Assembly (NCBI RefSeq): GCF_025399795.1
Contig: NZ_JAODTZ010000016.1
Coordinates: 100,418-164,417, forward strand
Reading direction: 5' to 3'
Source: Streptomyces rhizosphaerihabitans
Lineage (GTDB): Bacteria; Actinomycetota; Actinomycetes; Streptomycetales; Streptomycetaceae
Length of the DNA stretch: 64,000 nt
In this document: positions 44,179-53,182 of the stretch, piece after piece
Position numbering within the stretch: the first letter of the stretch is position 1
How the letters are laid out: every line of letters begins with the position of its first letter
Made by a program: the position numbers and the translations under genes
The notes under the pieces: model-generated
Databases searched by the model: none
What the model saw: the letters and a program-made list of their open reading frames with translations, nothing else
What the model was told of the DNA's origin: nothing

Positions 44179-45003
44179 ATGACACAGAAGATCTGGTTCA
44201 TCACCGGCGCCTCACGTGGTTTCGGGCGGGAGTGGGCGATTGCCGCACTGGAACGCGGCGATTCGGTGGCCGCGACGGCGCGTGACCTGTCGACGCTGGG
44301 TGATCTTCGTGAAACGTACGGAGAGCGGCTGCTGCCCCTGCAACTCGACGTCACGGACCGCGACGCCGACTTCGCCGCGGTGAGGCTGGCGCACGAGCGG
44401 TTCGGGCGGCTCGACGTGGTGGTCAACAATGCCGGCTACGGCCACTTCGGGATGGTCGAGGAGCTCACCGAGGCGGAGGCGCGCGCGCAACTGGAGACCA
44501 ACCTGTTCGGGGCGTTGTGGGTCACCCAGGCGGCGCTGCCGTTCCTGCGGGAGCAGGGCGGCGGCCACATTCTGCAGGTTTCCTCCATCGGCGGTATCAG
44601 CGCCTTCCCGCTGGTGGGCATTTATCACGCCTCGAAATGGGCGCTCGAAGGAATGAGCCAGGCGTTGGCACAGGAAGTAGCGCCGTTCGGCATCAAGGTC
44701 ACACTGATCGAGCCCGGCGGGTTCGCCACCGACTGGGCCGGATCTTCGGCGAGTACGTCCCAGCAGTTGCCGGCGTATGCCGACTTCCACAAGGAAGTAC
44801 AGGAACAGCGACGCAAGCGCGTCGGAACCCCGGGCGACCCGCGCGCGTCCGCCGCGGCGGTGCTGGAGATCGTGGACGCCGAAGAGCCGCCGCTGCGCTG
44901 CTTCTTCGGTTCGGCACCGCTGGGTATCGCCAAGGCCGACTACGAGCAGCGTCTGGCGTCATGGGAGAAGTGGCAGCCGGTGGCGGAGTTGGCCCAGGGC
45001 TGA
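44179..45003 (+). CDS. Short-chain dehydrogenase/reductase
   Basis: 274 residues from ATG 44179 (GAGGAG upstream). FITGASRGFGREWA is the cofactor motif, NNAGYGHFG the structural motif, and QVSSIGG..YHASKWALEG the catalytic Ser, Tyr and Lys. The GxxxGFG variant and the C-terminal SSASTSQQLPAYAD/RKRVGTPGDPR match the SDR subgroup often annotated as SDR-family oxidoreductases of unknown substrate. Confidence 0.92.
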   Translation: MTQKIWFITGASRGFGREWAIAALERGDSVAATARDLSTLGDLRETYGERLLPLQLDVTDRDADFAAVRLAHERFGRLDVVVNNAGYGHFGMVEELTEAEARAQLETNLFGALWVTQAALPFLREQGGGHILQVSSIGGISAFPLVGIYHASKWALEGMSQALAQEVAPFGIKVTLIEPGGFATDWAGSSASTSQQLPAYADFHKEVQEQRRKRVGTPGDPRASAAAVLEIVDAEEPPLRCFFGSAPLGIAKADYEQRLASWEKWQPVAELAQG

Positions 45004-45113
45004 GCAGCGGCCGGACTCGGCACGGAGCGAGTGACCGGACCCTGTGCGGCGCAAAGGAACGTGGGCGATCGGAGTGTCTCCGGTCGCCCCACCTGTCGCC
45101 CGGTGCCCAGAGG

Positions 45114-45464
45114 TCAGGCGCGGTGGCTCTGGTAGTAGCCGCCGACCTGCTGGTGATAGTCGGCATCGCCGACATGCTTCGCCCTGTCGAATTCGGGTGA
45201 CTCCCTGATCTGTTCCTGGGTGAGCGCGACGTAGATCTTCCGCTCGTCGCGGTCGACCTTCTTCACCGTGCCGGCGGGCAACATGACATGCCTGCCGAAG
45301 ATCCATACACCGATGTCGACGACGAGGTACGAGGAGCCGACGTCGTCCGCATGCTTGTCGACCTTCCCGATGGCGCCGTCGGTGGCCTCGACCTTGTACC
45401 CGATCAGATCGGTGCCCACGATGTGCCCGGAGGCCGGGTGGTAGCCCCAGATGTTGTCACTCAT
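45114..45464 (-). CDS. PRC-barrel domain protein
   Basis: 116 residues from ATG 45464 (GAGGGAG upstream). IVGTDLIGYKVEATDGAIGKVDKHADDVGSSYLVVDIGVWIFGRHVMLPAGTV is a PRC-barrel, a small beta-barrel found in photosynthetic reaction centre H subunits and RimM. The C-terminal tail resembles stress-type actinobacterial family members. Its role is unknown. Confidence 0.87.
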   Translation of the reverse strand: MSDNIWGYHPASGHIVGTDLIGYKVEATDGAIGKVDKHADDVGSSYLVVDIGVWIFGRHVMLPAGTVKKVDRDERKIYVALTQEQIRESPEFDRAKHVGDADYHQQVGGYYQSHRA

Positions 45465-45743
45465 GAACGGCTCCCTCATCGAAATTCCGCGCTCTTCCGC
45501 AGCAGAACCGGGGAATCGCACAGGCGTCATCCAGATTAGATGACCCATTCGCGGAACGTCGCTCGCCTCGCCTTCCGGATGTCGCCGTCACACATTTCGC
45601 ACCGAAGGAATTCGAAATCCGTATTCACCGCCGTGCGTCCCGGCGGAGGAACGGCAGGGGCTCGACAGGGACTCAGGGTGACGAAATTCGAGAGTGGATC
45701 CACGAGGGGCGTGCGCCCAGGCGGGCCGGGTACGGTTCGCCCC

Positions 45744-46745
45744 GTGAACACGCACGTGGACGTGGAGGGGTGGGAGTCGGGGCACCAGGTCGCCTACGAC
45801 TGCGGGGCGTGGGAGCGGGCCTGTCACCAGGCACGCCTGCTGGTCGCCTGGCACGAGGAGCGCGATCTCGGCTTCGGCGCGCCGGTACCCCGGCGGTTCT
45901 ACGCGGATCCCGGTCCGCGGGTGAAATGGCCGTGGGGGGCGGCCCGGCACACCACGGTGGGCCTGCTGCTGTGGCGGGCCGCCTACGAGACCGGGATCCT
46001 GGTCGACGAGGTCCCCCTGACCGATGCCATGCGGTACTGCGTCCAGGGGGCCGACCCCTTGGACACAGGTTTGCTGCCCGCCGCTGCCCGCGACGCTGCG
46101 ATCGGAGTCGGCAGCGCCGCATCGGTGGCCGGAATCAGGCCCGTACTCGAGTCCCATGTCTCGGCCGATCCACCGCGGCCGCGCCCCGCCGGGGCGCCTG
46201 TGACGGTCGGCTACCGCGTCCGGGAGCTGCGGGCGACGCCCGACTGGGAGCTCGGCGACTGGCCGGCGGCCCTTGCCCTGGCTCGCCGGGCCATGGGGCG
46301 GGCGGACGATCTGCGGGAGCAGGGGGCATGGCAGCCGAGCGACCAGGAACGGTCCGTCGGCGCACGGATCGGCCGGGACTGGGAACCACCGGCCGAGACG
46401 TCCGCCGCGTACGGGCACCCGTCACCGAGTTGGCTGGAACGGGCGTCGCGCCTGGCCGATACGGCCGCGGCCCTGTCCAGCGCAGCCGGCACGCTGCCGA
46501 TCGACGGCCGGGGCAGCGCAGGCCCGCTGGCGCAGGTCCTCGGTGCCACCGCCGATGCGTGCGCCAGGTTGGCGGTCAGCACCGAGGAGGTCGGGCGCCT
46601 GTGGGAGGCGGAGCCGCACGAACCCGCGGACCCGGCTTCCTGGGAACCGACCCGCGTACCGGGCGCACTGGTGGCCCAGACCGAGGAAACGGAACACCTG
46701 GTGCGGGCGGTCGCAGTCTTCTCGTTGATCCTGGCGTGCAGCTGA
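45744..46745 (+). CDS. Hypothetical protein
   Basis: A 333-residue protein. GTG 45744 follows a TACGGT -10 by 8 bases (probably leaderless). HQVAYDCGAWERACHQARLLVAWHEERDLGFGAPVPRRFY and TVGLLLWRAAYETGILVDEVPLTDA suggest a mainly helical protein; a long Ala-rich helical C-terminal half follows. I do not recognise a family. Confidence 0.7.
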   Translation: MNTHVDVEGWESGHQVAYDCGAWERACHQARLLVAWHEERDLGFGAPVPRRFYADPGPRVKWPWGAARHTTVGLLLWRAAYETGILVDEVPLTDAMRYCVQGADPLDTGLLPAAARDAAIGVGSAASVAGIRPVLESHVSADPPRPRPAGAPVTVGYRVRELRATPDWELGDWPAALALARRAMGRADDLREQGAWQPSDQERSVGARIGRDWEPPAETSAAYGHPSPSWLERASRLADTAAALSSAAGTLPIDGRGSAGPLAQVLGATADACARLAVSTEEVGRLWEAEPHEPADPASWEPTRVPGALVAQTEETEHLVRAVAVFSLILACS

Positions 46746-46800
46746 CGGGTCGGAGCACGTCGCTGCGGGCGGTCGTGGGTCAGGCCCGTGGCAGGGGGCC

Positions 46801-47664
46801 TCAGTAGAAGTCGTCTCGGCGCTGCGCCGGGTTGACGTTGTCACGCCGCTGCTGCTGCAGGCGGGCTGTCCTGACGGCTGATATCTCCCGCAGGTGCGCC
46901 TGACTCTGAAGCATCATCATCGAGCCGAGCGCGTGGCGCTCGGTCCTCGGGTTGTCCACACAGGACTGGTACATCACGGCGGCTCGTTCGCTGTCCTGGT
47001 AGAGGGTGCGGTAGACCTCCGCGGCACGGTACTGGGCGTAGGGGTGGTTGCGGGCGGCGGCCGCGAGGAATTGCTCCAGGGCATGTTCTGCAGGGGCCCG
47101 GGTGAGAGGCAGCAGCCGCTCCAGGTACAGGTCGCCCAGGGCGAGCATCGCTTCGGGCTCGCCCAGTTCGGCCGAGGCGTGATACCAGCGGGCTGCTTCG
47201 TCCAACGACTCCACGATGCCCGCCTGGGGGCAGCCGTGGTGGTAGAGCGAGGCGAGGTAGAAGGTCGCTCGCGGCGAACCGCCGCTGCGCCGCAGGCGCG
47301 GCACCGCGCTCGCGTACCGTCCCTGTACATAGTCGATGTGCCCCAGCAGCTCGATCGCGGCACTGTGGCCCCTGGACGCCGCGGACTCCAGGAAGAAGAC
47401 CTCCGCACCGGGGTGCTGCGCGGTGTTCCAGCAGTGCAGGCCGATCTGGTAGTACTCGTCGGCGTTGGTCGGCTCATGGCCGTCCACGGTGAAGTTGGTC
47501 CCCTGCCACTGCACCACGTCGCTGCCTTTCGCGTCTTGGCCTGCCTCGGCGGGCACGTGCGGTTCGTTCCTCCACAGCCTCGCGATGAGGGCCGTATCGA
47601 CGGTGAGGGACAAGCCGGTTGTTCCCGTACGTCGTCCCGGTGCGTCGGGCCTCACCGATGCCAT
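46801..47664 (-). CDS. Sel1/TPR-repeat protein
   Basis: A 287-residue protein if ATG 47664 is used; the ribosome-binding site there is weak and the start is uncertain. Repeats of Sel1 type are clear: SRGHSAAIELLGHIDYVQGRY, ATFYLASLYHHGC..ESLDEAARWYHASAELGEPEAMLALGDLYL, and NHPYAQYRAAEVYRTLYQDSERA. It is an adaptor or regulatory scaffold. Confidence 0.75.
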   Translation of the reverse strand: MASVRPDAPGRRTGTTGLSLTVDTALIARLWRNEPHVPAEAGQDAKGSDVVQWQGTNFTVDGHEPTNADEYYQIGLHCWNTAQHPGAEVFFLESAASRGHSAAIELLGHIDYVQGRYASAVPRLRRSGGSPRATFYLASLYHHGCPQAGIVESLDEAARWYHASAELGEPEAMLALGDLYLERLLPLTRAPAEHALEQFLAAAARNHPYAQYRAAEVYRTLYQDSERAAVMYQSCVDNPRTERHALGSMMMLQSQAHLREISAVRTARLQQQRRDNVNPAQRRDDFY

Positions 47665-47815
47665 GGCTTGCCGGTCGGCACAATCGTAGGCCTGGTCGTC
47701 GGAAAGCCCGCTCGGCGGTCGACGTGGATCGCCATCGTGACCTGTTTTCAGTGGCCGCTGCGGCGACGTGACGGGTACCGATCGCAGTGCGGTCCAAGGG
47801 CACGATTCGAGACGG

Positions 47816-48235
47816 TCATCCGGATGGATCGCGCGACGCCTCCGGAGGCTCCGGTGGCAGGCGGGTGAGCGCGGCGTCGAAGAACTGCCACCCGTCGACA
47901 TGGGTGGCGTGCCCGAAGTGCTGCCCGTCCGCCAGGACCTCGTCGATCAACGCTCTTACGGTCGCGGGCCTGTGGAGGTCGAGGCAGCCCCCGCTGATCC
48001 GGCCGACCCCTCCCTCGTGAGCACCCCAACCACCGCCGCCCACCACGCGATCGGGACCCGAACCGAAGACGACGCGGATCATGCCCCGCGTGCCCTCGCG
48101 CGCGAACGTGAGCACCTCGCGGCACGAGGGTCCGACCACCTGGCCAGGGTCCGAAGCCGGCACATGCTGATGGCTGACCCACCACCGGAAACGCTCGGGG
48201 CCGACAACCAGATACCGATATCGACGACGTCCCAT
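47816..48235 (-). CDS. Hypothetical protein
   Basis: A 139-residue protein. MGRRRYRYLVVGPERFRWWVSHQH.., Trp/His-rich, with repeated short beta strands (TFAREGTRGMIRVVFGSGPDRVVGGGGWGAHEGGVG). It starts 4 bases after the preceding small gene ends, so the two are likely co-translated. Family not recognised. Confidence 0.65.
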   Translation of the reverse strand: MGRRRYRYLVVGPERFRWWVSHQHVPASDPGQVVGPSCREVLTFAREGTRGMIRVVFGSGPDRVVGGGGWGAHEGGVGRISGGCLDLHRPATVRALIDEVLADGQHFGHATHVDGWQFFDAALTRLPPEPPEASRDPSG

Positions 48236-48239
48236 CCCG

Positions 48240-48500
48240 TTACTCGTAGGTGACGGCCGCGCAGAGCGCCCGAGCGAAGAACGTCCAGTCGCCGTCCGGC
48301 GGCATCTCCTTGTCGGAGTTCCGGTACCAGCCGGACGAGTCCGTGATCCACGCGGCCGGCGCACCGAGGTATTCCTCGACGGTGCGGTTCTCCCATTCCT
48401 CGCCCCGGCGGTGAAAGTCGTCGCACAGGCTGTAGATCACGGCGGCGAGGGATTCCCGCGTCATGACTTCCTTGAATGGATCGGGCGCGTCGCTGGACAT
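48240..48500 (-). CDS. Small DUF7660-like protein
   Basis: 86 residues from ATG 48500 (MSSDAPDPFKEVMTRESLAAVIYSL). EEWENRTVEEYLGAPAAWITDSSGWYRNSDKEMP..WTFFARALCAAVTYE resembles the small acidic DUF7660-type proteins (WENxTLExYLEAxAAW). Function unknown. Confidence 0.7.
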   Translation of the reverse strand: MSSDAPDPFKEVMTRESLAAVIYSLCDDFHRRGEEWENRTVEEYLGAPAAWITDSSGWYRNSDKEMPPDGDWTFFARALCAAVTYE

Positions 48501-48765
48501 GGCTGGACCCTGGCTCGGTCGGCAGGACATACGCGGCGAGCACACCGCAGGTCCATCGCGTCAGCCCGCCCAGCGACCTCGCCGCCAGTGTCCACGCCCT
48601 GCCTCCGGGAAGCCTCCTGTCCGGACTTTCCGCAGGTCGGCGCGCGATCTTGACCCTATGGGGAGGCGGAGGACGTCGTGGCCTCTCCCACAGCACCGTC
48701 GGCGCCCGCTCGACTCCCTGTCCGCACAACATGCCCGCACTACGTGACGCAGTCGGCGCCCAGGA

Positions 48766-49179
48766 CTACTTCGGCAGGACCTGGCCCTGATCCGTGACGT
48801 AGTAGGTGTTGAGGCACTCCAGGAGCGCAGCCTCCGACACGTCGTACGGGCCCCCGGCCTGTTGGGTGCAGAACCTGCTCAGGAGCTGGGACTTCTGAGC
48901 GGCGGTCACCCCGGCAGGTTGGTTGTCCTGCGGCTGGTTGTTCCGGGACTGGTCATCCAGCTGACCCTGCACCCACGGGTCCGGGGACGACGTGCCCGAA
49001 CTGCCGTCGGAGGACCCGACCCATACGCCTGCGAAGAAGACCGCGGCGACAATGGCGATGCCGCCCGTCACAAGTACGGCCGACCGTCTCCACCAGGGCT
49101 TCTCAAGTCTCGCCATGATGGCCAGGTACTCGGGGTCGCTCTCATAGTCCTCCGGCAAAGCGTTCGGAGTGTCTTCCAC
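48766..49179 (-). CDS. Small membrane-anchored hypothetical protein
   Basis: 137 residues from GTG 49179 behind GAGGGGG. One transmembrane helix (SAVLVTGGIAIVAAVFFAGVW, ~residues 33-53) follows a short charged N-terminus. The outside part is Ser/Asp/Gln-rich and then has a Cys-pair domain (RFCTQQAGGPYDVSEAALLECLNTYYV). Family not recognised. Confidence 0.7.
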   Translation of the reverse strand: MEDTPNALPEDYESDPEYLAIMARLEKPWWRRSAVLVTGGIAIVAAVFFAGVWVGSSDGSSGTSSPDPWVQGQLDDQSRNNQPQDNQPAGVTAAQKSQLLSRFCTQQAGGPYDVSEAALLECLNTYYVTDQGQVLPK

Positions 49180-49684
49180 GGCAACCCCCTCGGAGCCCTG
49201 ACCGGCAACGACACCGTGCGCGAAGAGTCGGGCGGCACAAATTAACCCCGAATCCTTCACCGGGTCCACACTCCTGCCTCAATCGTGATCTTGCCTGTTC
49301 CGGAAAGCGAGCGGTTCGCGCTCGGTCCGCAGCACGATGTCCCGCGCGAGGCGATCGGCGAGGAACCGGACCGGCCGGAGCACATGAGCAGGTCGGCAGA
49401 CTGGGCCTGGCGAACAGCGACCCGACGACCTTCACGCTGCTGGTGCCCGCACGTCCCGAGTTCCTGGCCGGGGGGACGCCTGGGAGATCAGCCGGCCGGC
49501 GACACGGAACCCCTCGTCCGGTTTGATCAGCACCTGATCGCCTGTGAGTTGCCTCACCCGGCACGGTCGGTTCCCGTGCACGAACTGCCTGGCCAGTAGC
49601 CCCTCTTGGTCATCCGGCGGCCGCGTGTTGGCCGTATGCGTCATTAATCTGTCATTGCGGTCGGTGTGAGGTCCAATACAGGCT
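49180..49684. other. Intergenic region upstream of cluster B
   Basis: 505 bases. No gene is convincing. TTGCGG at ~49654 and TACAGG at ~49676 may form the promoter of a leaderless GlxA-type regulator gene. Confidence 0.4.
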
Positions 49685-50707
49685 GTGACCGTGGCAGAGC
49701 GACGTGTTGTTGTGTTGGTGTACGCGGGTGCCATGGCGCTGGACATCACCGGACCGATTGAAGTGTTCGATGTCGCCAACCGGCTCCTTCCCCCGGCGGC
49801 GGCCCCCTATCGGATCGAGGTGGTCTCCGCCGACGCGCCACTGGTGCGCACGAGTTCAGGATTGATCGTGGGAGCCTTGCCGCTGGAGGCGGGGCAGGGT
49901 CCCGTCGACACCCTCCTCGTTCCGGGCGGATGGAGTGTCGGAGAAGCGCTTCGGGACCGGGCGCTGGTCTCGTGGATCGGCGCGGCGGCGGCCCGGTCGC
50001 GCAGGGTCACCTCTGTGTGCGGCGGATCCTTTCTGCTGGCCGAGGCAGGCCTCTTGGACGGCAGACGCGCCACCACGCACTGGGCGTACAGCGAGGCGAT
50101 GGCCTGCCGCTATCCGGCCGTGACGGTGGACGCGGAGCCGATCTTCGTCTGGGACGGCCCCTTCGTGACCTCGGCGGGCGTGTCGACCGGGATCGACATG
50201 GCGCTGGCCCTGGTGGAGGCCGATCACGGTGCGGCACTCGCATTGGAGACGGCACGGTTTCTGGTGCTCTTCCTCAAACGGCATGGAGGGCAGTCCCAGT
50301 TCAGCGCGATGCTCGACGCCCAGTTGGCCGACCATCCGCCGATCCGGACCGCGCAGGAGTGGATTCTGGAGAACCTGCACAACCCGTTACCCGTGGCCGA
50401 GATGGCCCAGCGGGCCAACATGAGCCCGCGCAACTTCGCCCGCGTCTTCAGGCGCGAGGTGGGCACGACCCCTGGCCAGTACGTCGAGCGCACGCGCATC
50501 TCCCGTGCGCGCGAGCTGCTGGAGACCACCGATCTGCCGATCGGTCAGATAGCCGGCCGCTGCGGATTCGGCGCCCCCGAGACCTTCTTCCGCTCCTTCG
50601 GACGAACCCTGGGAGTCACCCCGAAGGAGTACCGGCACCGCTTTCAGGTCATCACGTCATCCGGCCTCATCGACCGGCGCCACGAGACGGACAGGAGTCC
50701 CGCATGA
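49685..50707 (+). CDS. GlxA-family AraC regulator (DJ-1/PfpI domain plus HTH)
   Basis: A 340-residue protein with a GTG start. The N-terminal class-I amidotransferase-like domain (VVVLVYAGAMALDITGPIEVF..; RVTSVCGGSFLLAEAGLLDGRRATTHW) keeps the nucleophile-elbow Cys. The C-terminal AraC domain has two HTHs (PVAEMAQRANMSPRNFARVFRREVGTTPGQYV; PIGQIAGRCGFGAPETFFRSFGRTLGVTPKEYR). Its stop overlaps the next ATG (ATGA), so it is translated together with the biosynthetic genes and is probably the cluster regulator. Confidence 0.92.
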   Translation: MTVAERRVVVLVYAGAMALDITGPIEVFDVANRLLPPAAAPYRIEVVSADAPLVRTSSGLIVGALPLEAGQGPVDTLLVPGGWSVGEALRDRALVSWIGAAAARSRRVTSVCGGSFLLAEAGLLDGRRATTHWAYSEAMACRYPAVTVDAEPIFVWDGPFVTSAGVSTGIDMALALVEADHGAALALETARFLVLFLKRHGGQSQFSAMLDAQLADHPPIRTAQEWILENLHNPLPVAEMAQRANMSPRNFARVFRREVGTTPGQYVERTRISRARELLETTDLPIGQIAGRCGFGAPETFFRSFGRTLGVTPKEYRHRFQVITSSGLIDRRHETDRSPA

Positions 50708-52557
50708 CCATCACCACCTCGGACGAGCCCGAGGCAGGAACGGTACGCCTGGTCGACTATGTGGCCTACGAGCTCGCGAGGGCGGGCGTCACCCATGTGT
50801 TCGGCGTCGGCGGCGCGAACATCGAGGACCTGTATGACGCCGTTCACCGCGGGGGAACCGTCCGCGGTGTCGTCGCCAAGCACGAGTTCTCGGCCGTCAC
50901 GATGGCCGACGGTTACGCCCGAACCACCGGGCGCCTGGGCGTTGTTGCCGCCACCTCGGGCGGCGGTGCGATGAACCTGGTACCGGGTCTGGCGGAGGCG
51001 TACGCCTCCCGGGTGCCCGTGCTGGCCCTGGTGGGCCAGCCGCCGACCGGCCAGGAAGGCCACGGAGCGTTCCAGGACACCAGCGGCAAGGGGGACTCGT
51101 TCGACGCCGGGGAGGTCTTCAGGCCGATCTCCCGGTTCTGCGCCCGGGTCGATGACGCGGACTCGTTCGTGGAACTGCTGCCGCGGGCGCTGGCGGCGGC
51201 ACAGGCCGATCCGCGCGGTCCAGCGGTGTTGCTGCTGCCCAAGGACGTGCAGCAGGCACGGATCCGGTTGCCCGGCCGCGACCAGGTGCCGGCACCGGCA
51301 CAGGCATCGGGCGGGCCGATACCGGCACCGGCGTTGACATCGGGCGGGCCGACACCGGCGTCCGCACATGACCTGCCGATACCGGCGCCGACGGCACCGG
51401 CGATACGGCTCGACAGTGCGGCTCTCGCCAAGGTGTCGGACATCCTTCGTAGGGCGGACAGGATCCTCGTCATCGCCGGTGAGGGTGTCGCCGCGGCAGA
51501 CGCGCGTGCTGAACTGGCCGAACTGGCCCGGAGCCTCGGGGCATGGGTGGCGGTCACCCCGGACGCCAAGGACGTCTTCGACAACCGTGATCCCCGGTTC
51601 GCGGGTGTGGCCGGAGTGATGGGCCACGCCAACGTCGAAGACTGTCTGCGGCGGGCCGACGTGTGCCTGCTGGTCGGTACCCGGCTGCCACTCCTGGCAC
51701 GCGGTGGGCTGGAGCAGGCACTGGCCGCCACGGACGTCGTATGCCTCGGGCCCGAGCCGCCGTTCGTGTCGGCCACGGCACTGGGCGGGGACCTGCGGGA
51801 CGCGCTGCGCGCGGTGACCGTCCGGCTCCCGTCACGCCCACAGGACTGCCCCGAGCATTCCGGTCCCCTTCCCACCGTCATGGCGGGCCCGGCTTCCTCG
51901 GCCGCGAGGGGGCGAAGCATTCCCTACCCCCAGGCGGTCGCCGCGGTTCAGGCGGCGCTCCCTCAGGACGCGCACGTCTTCGTGGACGCCGGCAACGCGG
52001 GCGCCAGCGCGGTCCACCTCCTCCCGGCACCACGCCACGGCCGTTTCGTGGTGGCGCTCGGTATGGGGGGCATGGGTTACACCTTCGGTGCCGGTATCGG
52101 AGCCGCCCTCGCCACCGGGCGACGTACCTACGTACTCGCCGGTGACGGGTCCTTCTTCATGCACGGGATGGAAGTGCACACCGCCGTGGAGTACGCCGCA
52201 CCCGTGACGTTCGTCATCTTCAACAACGACGCCCACGCCATGTGCGTGCTGCGCGAGGAGTTCCTTCAGGGCGGCGTCCGCAGCGACGACCTGTTCCGCC
52301 GGACGGACATCGCCGCCGGGGTGGCCGCCGCCTTCCCGTCCCTCGACGTCACCGGTGCCGAGAACGCGGCGCAGTTGCGCAACGCGCTGCTGCGCGGCAA
52401 CACGGGCATCGGCCCCGCATTCGTCGCGCTGGACTGCGACCCGGAGGAGGTCCCTCCGTTCCTCCCCTTCCAGCCTTTCGCCGAAGCCACCGGCAGTACC
52501 CAGCACGCCGACAGCAAGGAGAGTTCAGATGAGCGACGAGTCGTCCACGTTGGCTGA
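50704..52557 (+). CDS. Thiamine-diphosphate-dependent enzyme (acetolactate-synthase-like)
   Basis: A 617-residue protein. The PYR domain with the cofactor-activating Glu (VAKHEFSAVTMADGYARTTG) is at ~60-80. A central domain follows an unusual Pro/Ala linker (PAPAQASGGPIPAPALTSGG). The PP domain has VLAGDGSFFMHGMEVHTAVEYAAPVTFVIFNND (GDG-x-NN). These features match the ALS/benzoylformate-decarboxylase superfamily. It could decarboxylate a 2-oxoacid and transfer the carbonyl (acyloin or acyl formation). The substrate is unknown. It overlaps the next gene by 29 bases. Confidence 0.9.
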   Translation: MTITTSDEPEAGTVRLVDYVAYELARAGVTHVFGVGGANIEDLYDAVHRGGTVRGVVAKHEFSAVTMADGYARTTGRLGVVAATSGGGAMNLVPGLAEAYASRVPVLALVGQPPTGQEGHGAFQDTSGKGDSFDAGEVFRPISRFCARVDDADSFVELLPRALAAAQADPRGPAVLLLPKDVQQARIRLPGRDQVPAPAQASGGPIPAPALTSGGPTPASAHDLPIPAPTAPAIRLDSAALAKVSDILRRADRILVIAGEGVAAADARAELAELARSLGAWVAVTPDAKDVFDNRDPRFAGVAGVMGHANVEDCLRRADVCLLVGTRLPLLARGGLEQALAATDVVCLGPEPPFVSATALGGDLRDALRAVTVRLPSRPQDCPEHSGPLPTVMAGPASSAARGRSIPYPQAVAAVQAALPQDAHVFVDAGNAGASAVHLLPAPRHGRFVVALGMGGMGYTFGAGIGAALATGRRTYVLAGDGSFFMHGMEVHTAVEYAAPVTFVIFNNDAHAMCVLREEFLQGGVRSDDLFRRTDIAAGVAAAFPSLDVTGAENAAQLRNALLRGNTGIGPAFVALDCDPEEVPPFLPFQPFAEATGSTQHADSKESSDERRVVHVG

Positions 52558-53182
52558 CATCCCCGGCCTGATGCGGATCGAGAACCCCGGCAGGGACGAG
52601 CTGACCGCCCACTGCATGGAGCTCACCCACGCCGTCTACCCCCACCACCAGGTCTACGGGCAGTACTGCACCATCCACGAGTACGTCGACTGTCCCCCGG
52701 AACTGGTCTACGACTACCTGCGCCAGGGCCACCACCTGGAGGAGTGGACCTGCAGCCTGCGGGACTTCGCTCCCTCCGGCACACCGGGTCTGTGGGTCGG
52801 CCACGACCGGCTGGAGGACGACACCAGGATCTACTGCGAGGTGGTCGCCAACCCCGAGGCCATGACCGTGGACTACCACTGCTCCTGGGACCAGGGCGAC
52901 AAACTGTGGATGATCTACCTGATGCGTGTCGTACCGGCCCGCCGGGTGCTCGACAAGCCGGGATCGGTGATCACCTGGACCAACTGCCGGCACCCCTATT
53001 ACGACAACAACCCGCACCCCGGCCTGGCTCCCCGCCCGGACCGGCCCTGGGTGGGTGACTACTGGGACCTCTTCTACGCGGGGCACACCGTGGAGATGAA
53101 CAACCTCAAGGCGATCCTGGAACACCGCCACCGCAACGGACTTCCGATCAGCGTCGCTCCGGTGAAGGCGGTGGCACAGTGA
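52529..53182 (+). CDS. SRPBCC-like (polyketide cyclase/START fold) protein
   Basis: 217 residues from ATG 52529 (GGAGAG upstream). CTIHEYVDCPPELVYDYLRQGHHLEEWTCSLRDF is typical of the SRPBCC N-terminus, and later beta strands and the C-terminal amphipathic helix (EMNNLKAILEHRH) fit the helix-grip fold. The protein is rich in Trp, His and Cys. In this operon it may be a cyclase, a lyase or a binding protein for the pathway intermediate. Confidence 0.72.
   Translation: MSDESSTLADIPGLMRIENPGRDELTAHCMELTHAVYPHHQVYGQYCTIHEYVDCPPELVYDYLRQGHHLEEWTCSLRDFAPSGTPGLWVGHDRLEDDTRIYCEVVANPEAMTVDYHCSWDQGDKLWMIYLMRVVPARRVLDKPGSVITWTNCRHPYYDNNPHPGLAPRPDRPWVGDYWDLFYAGHTVEMNNLKAILEHRHRNGLPISVAPVKAVAQ

Noticed and set aside
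49285..49599. Small ORF upstream of cluster B
   Set aside because: No family features and ordinary random-frame composition.
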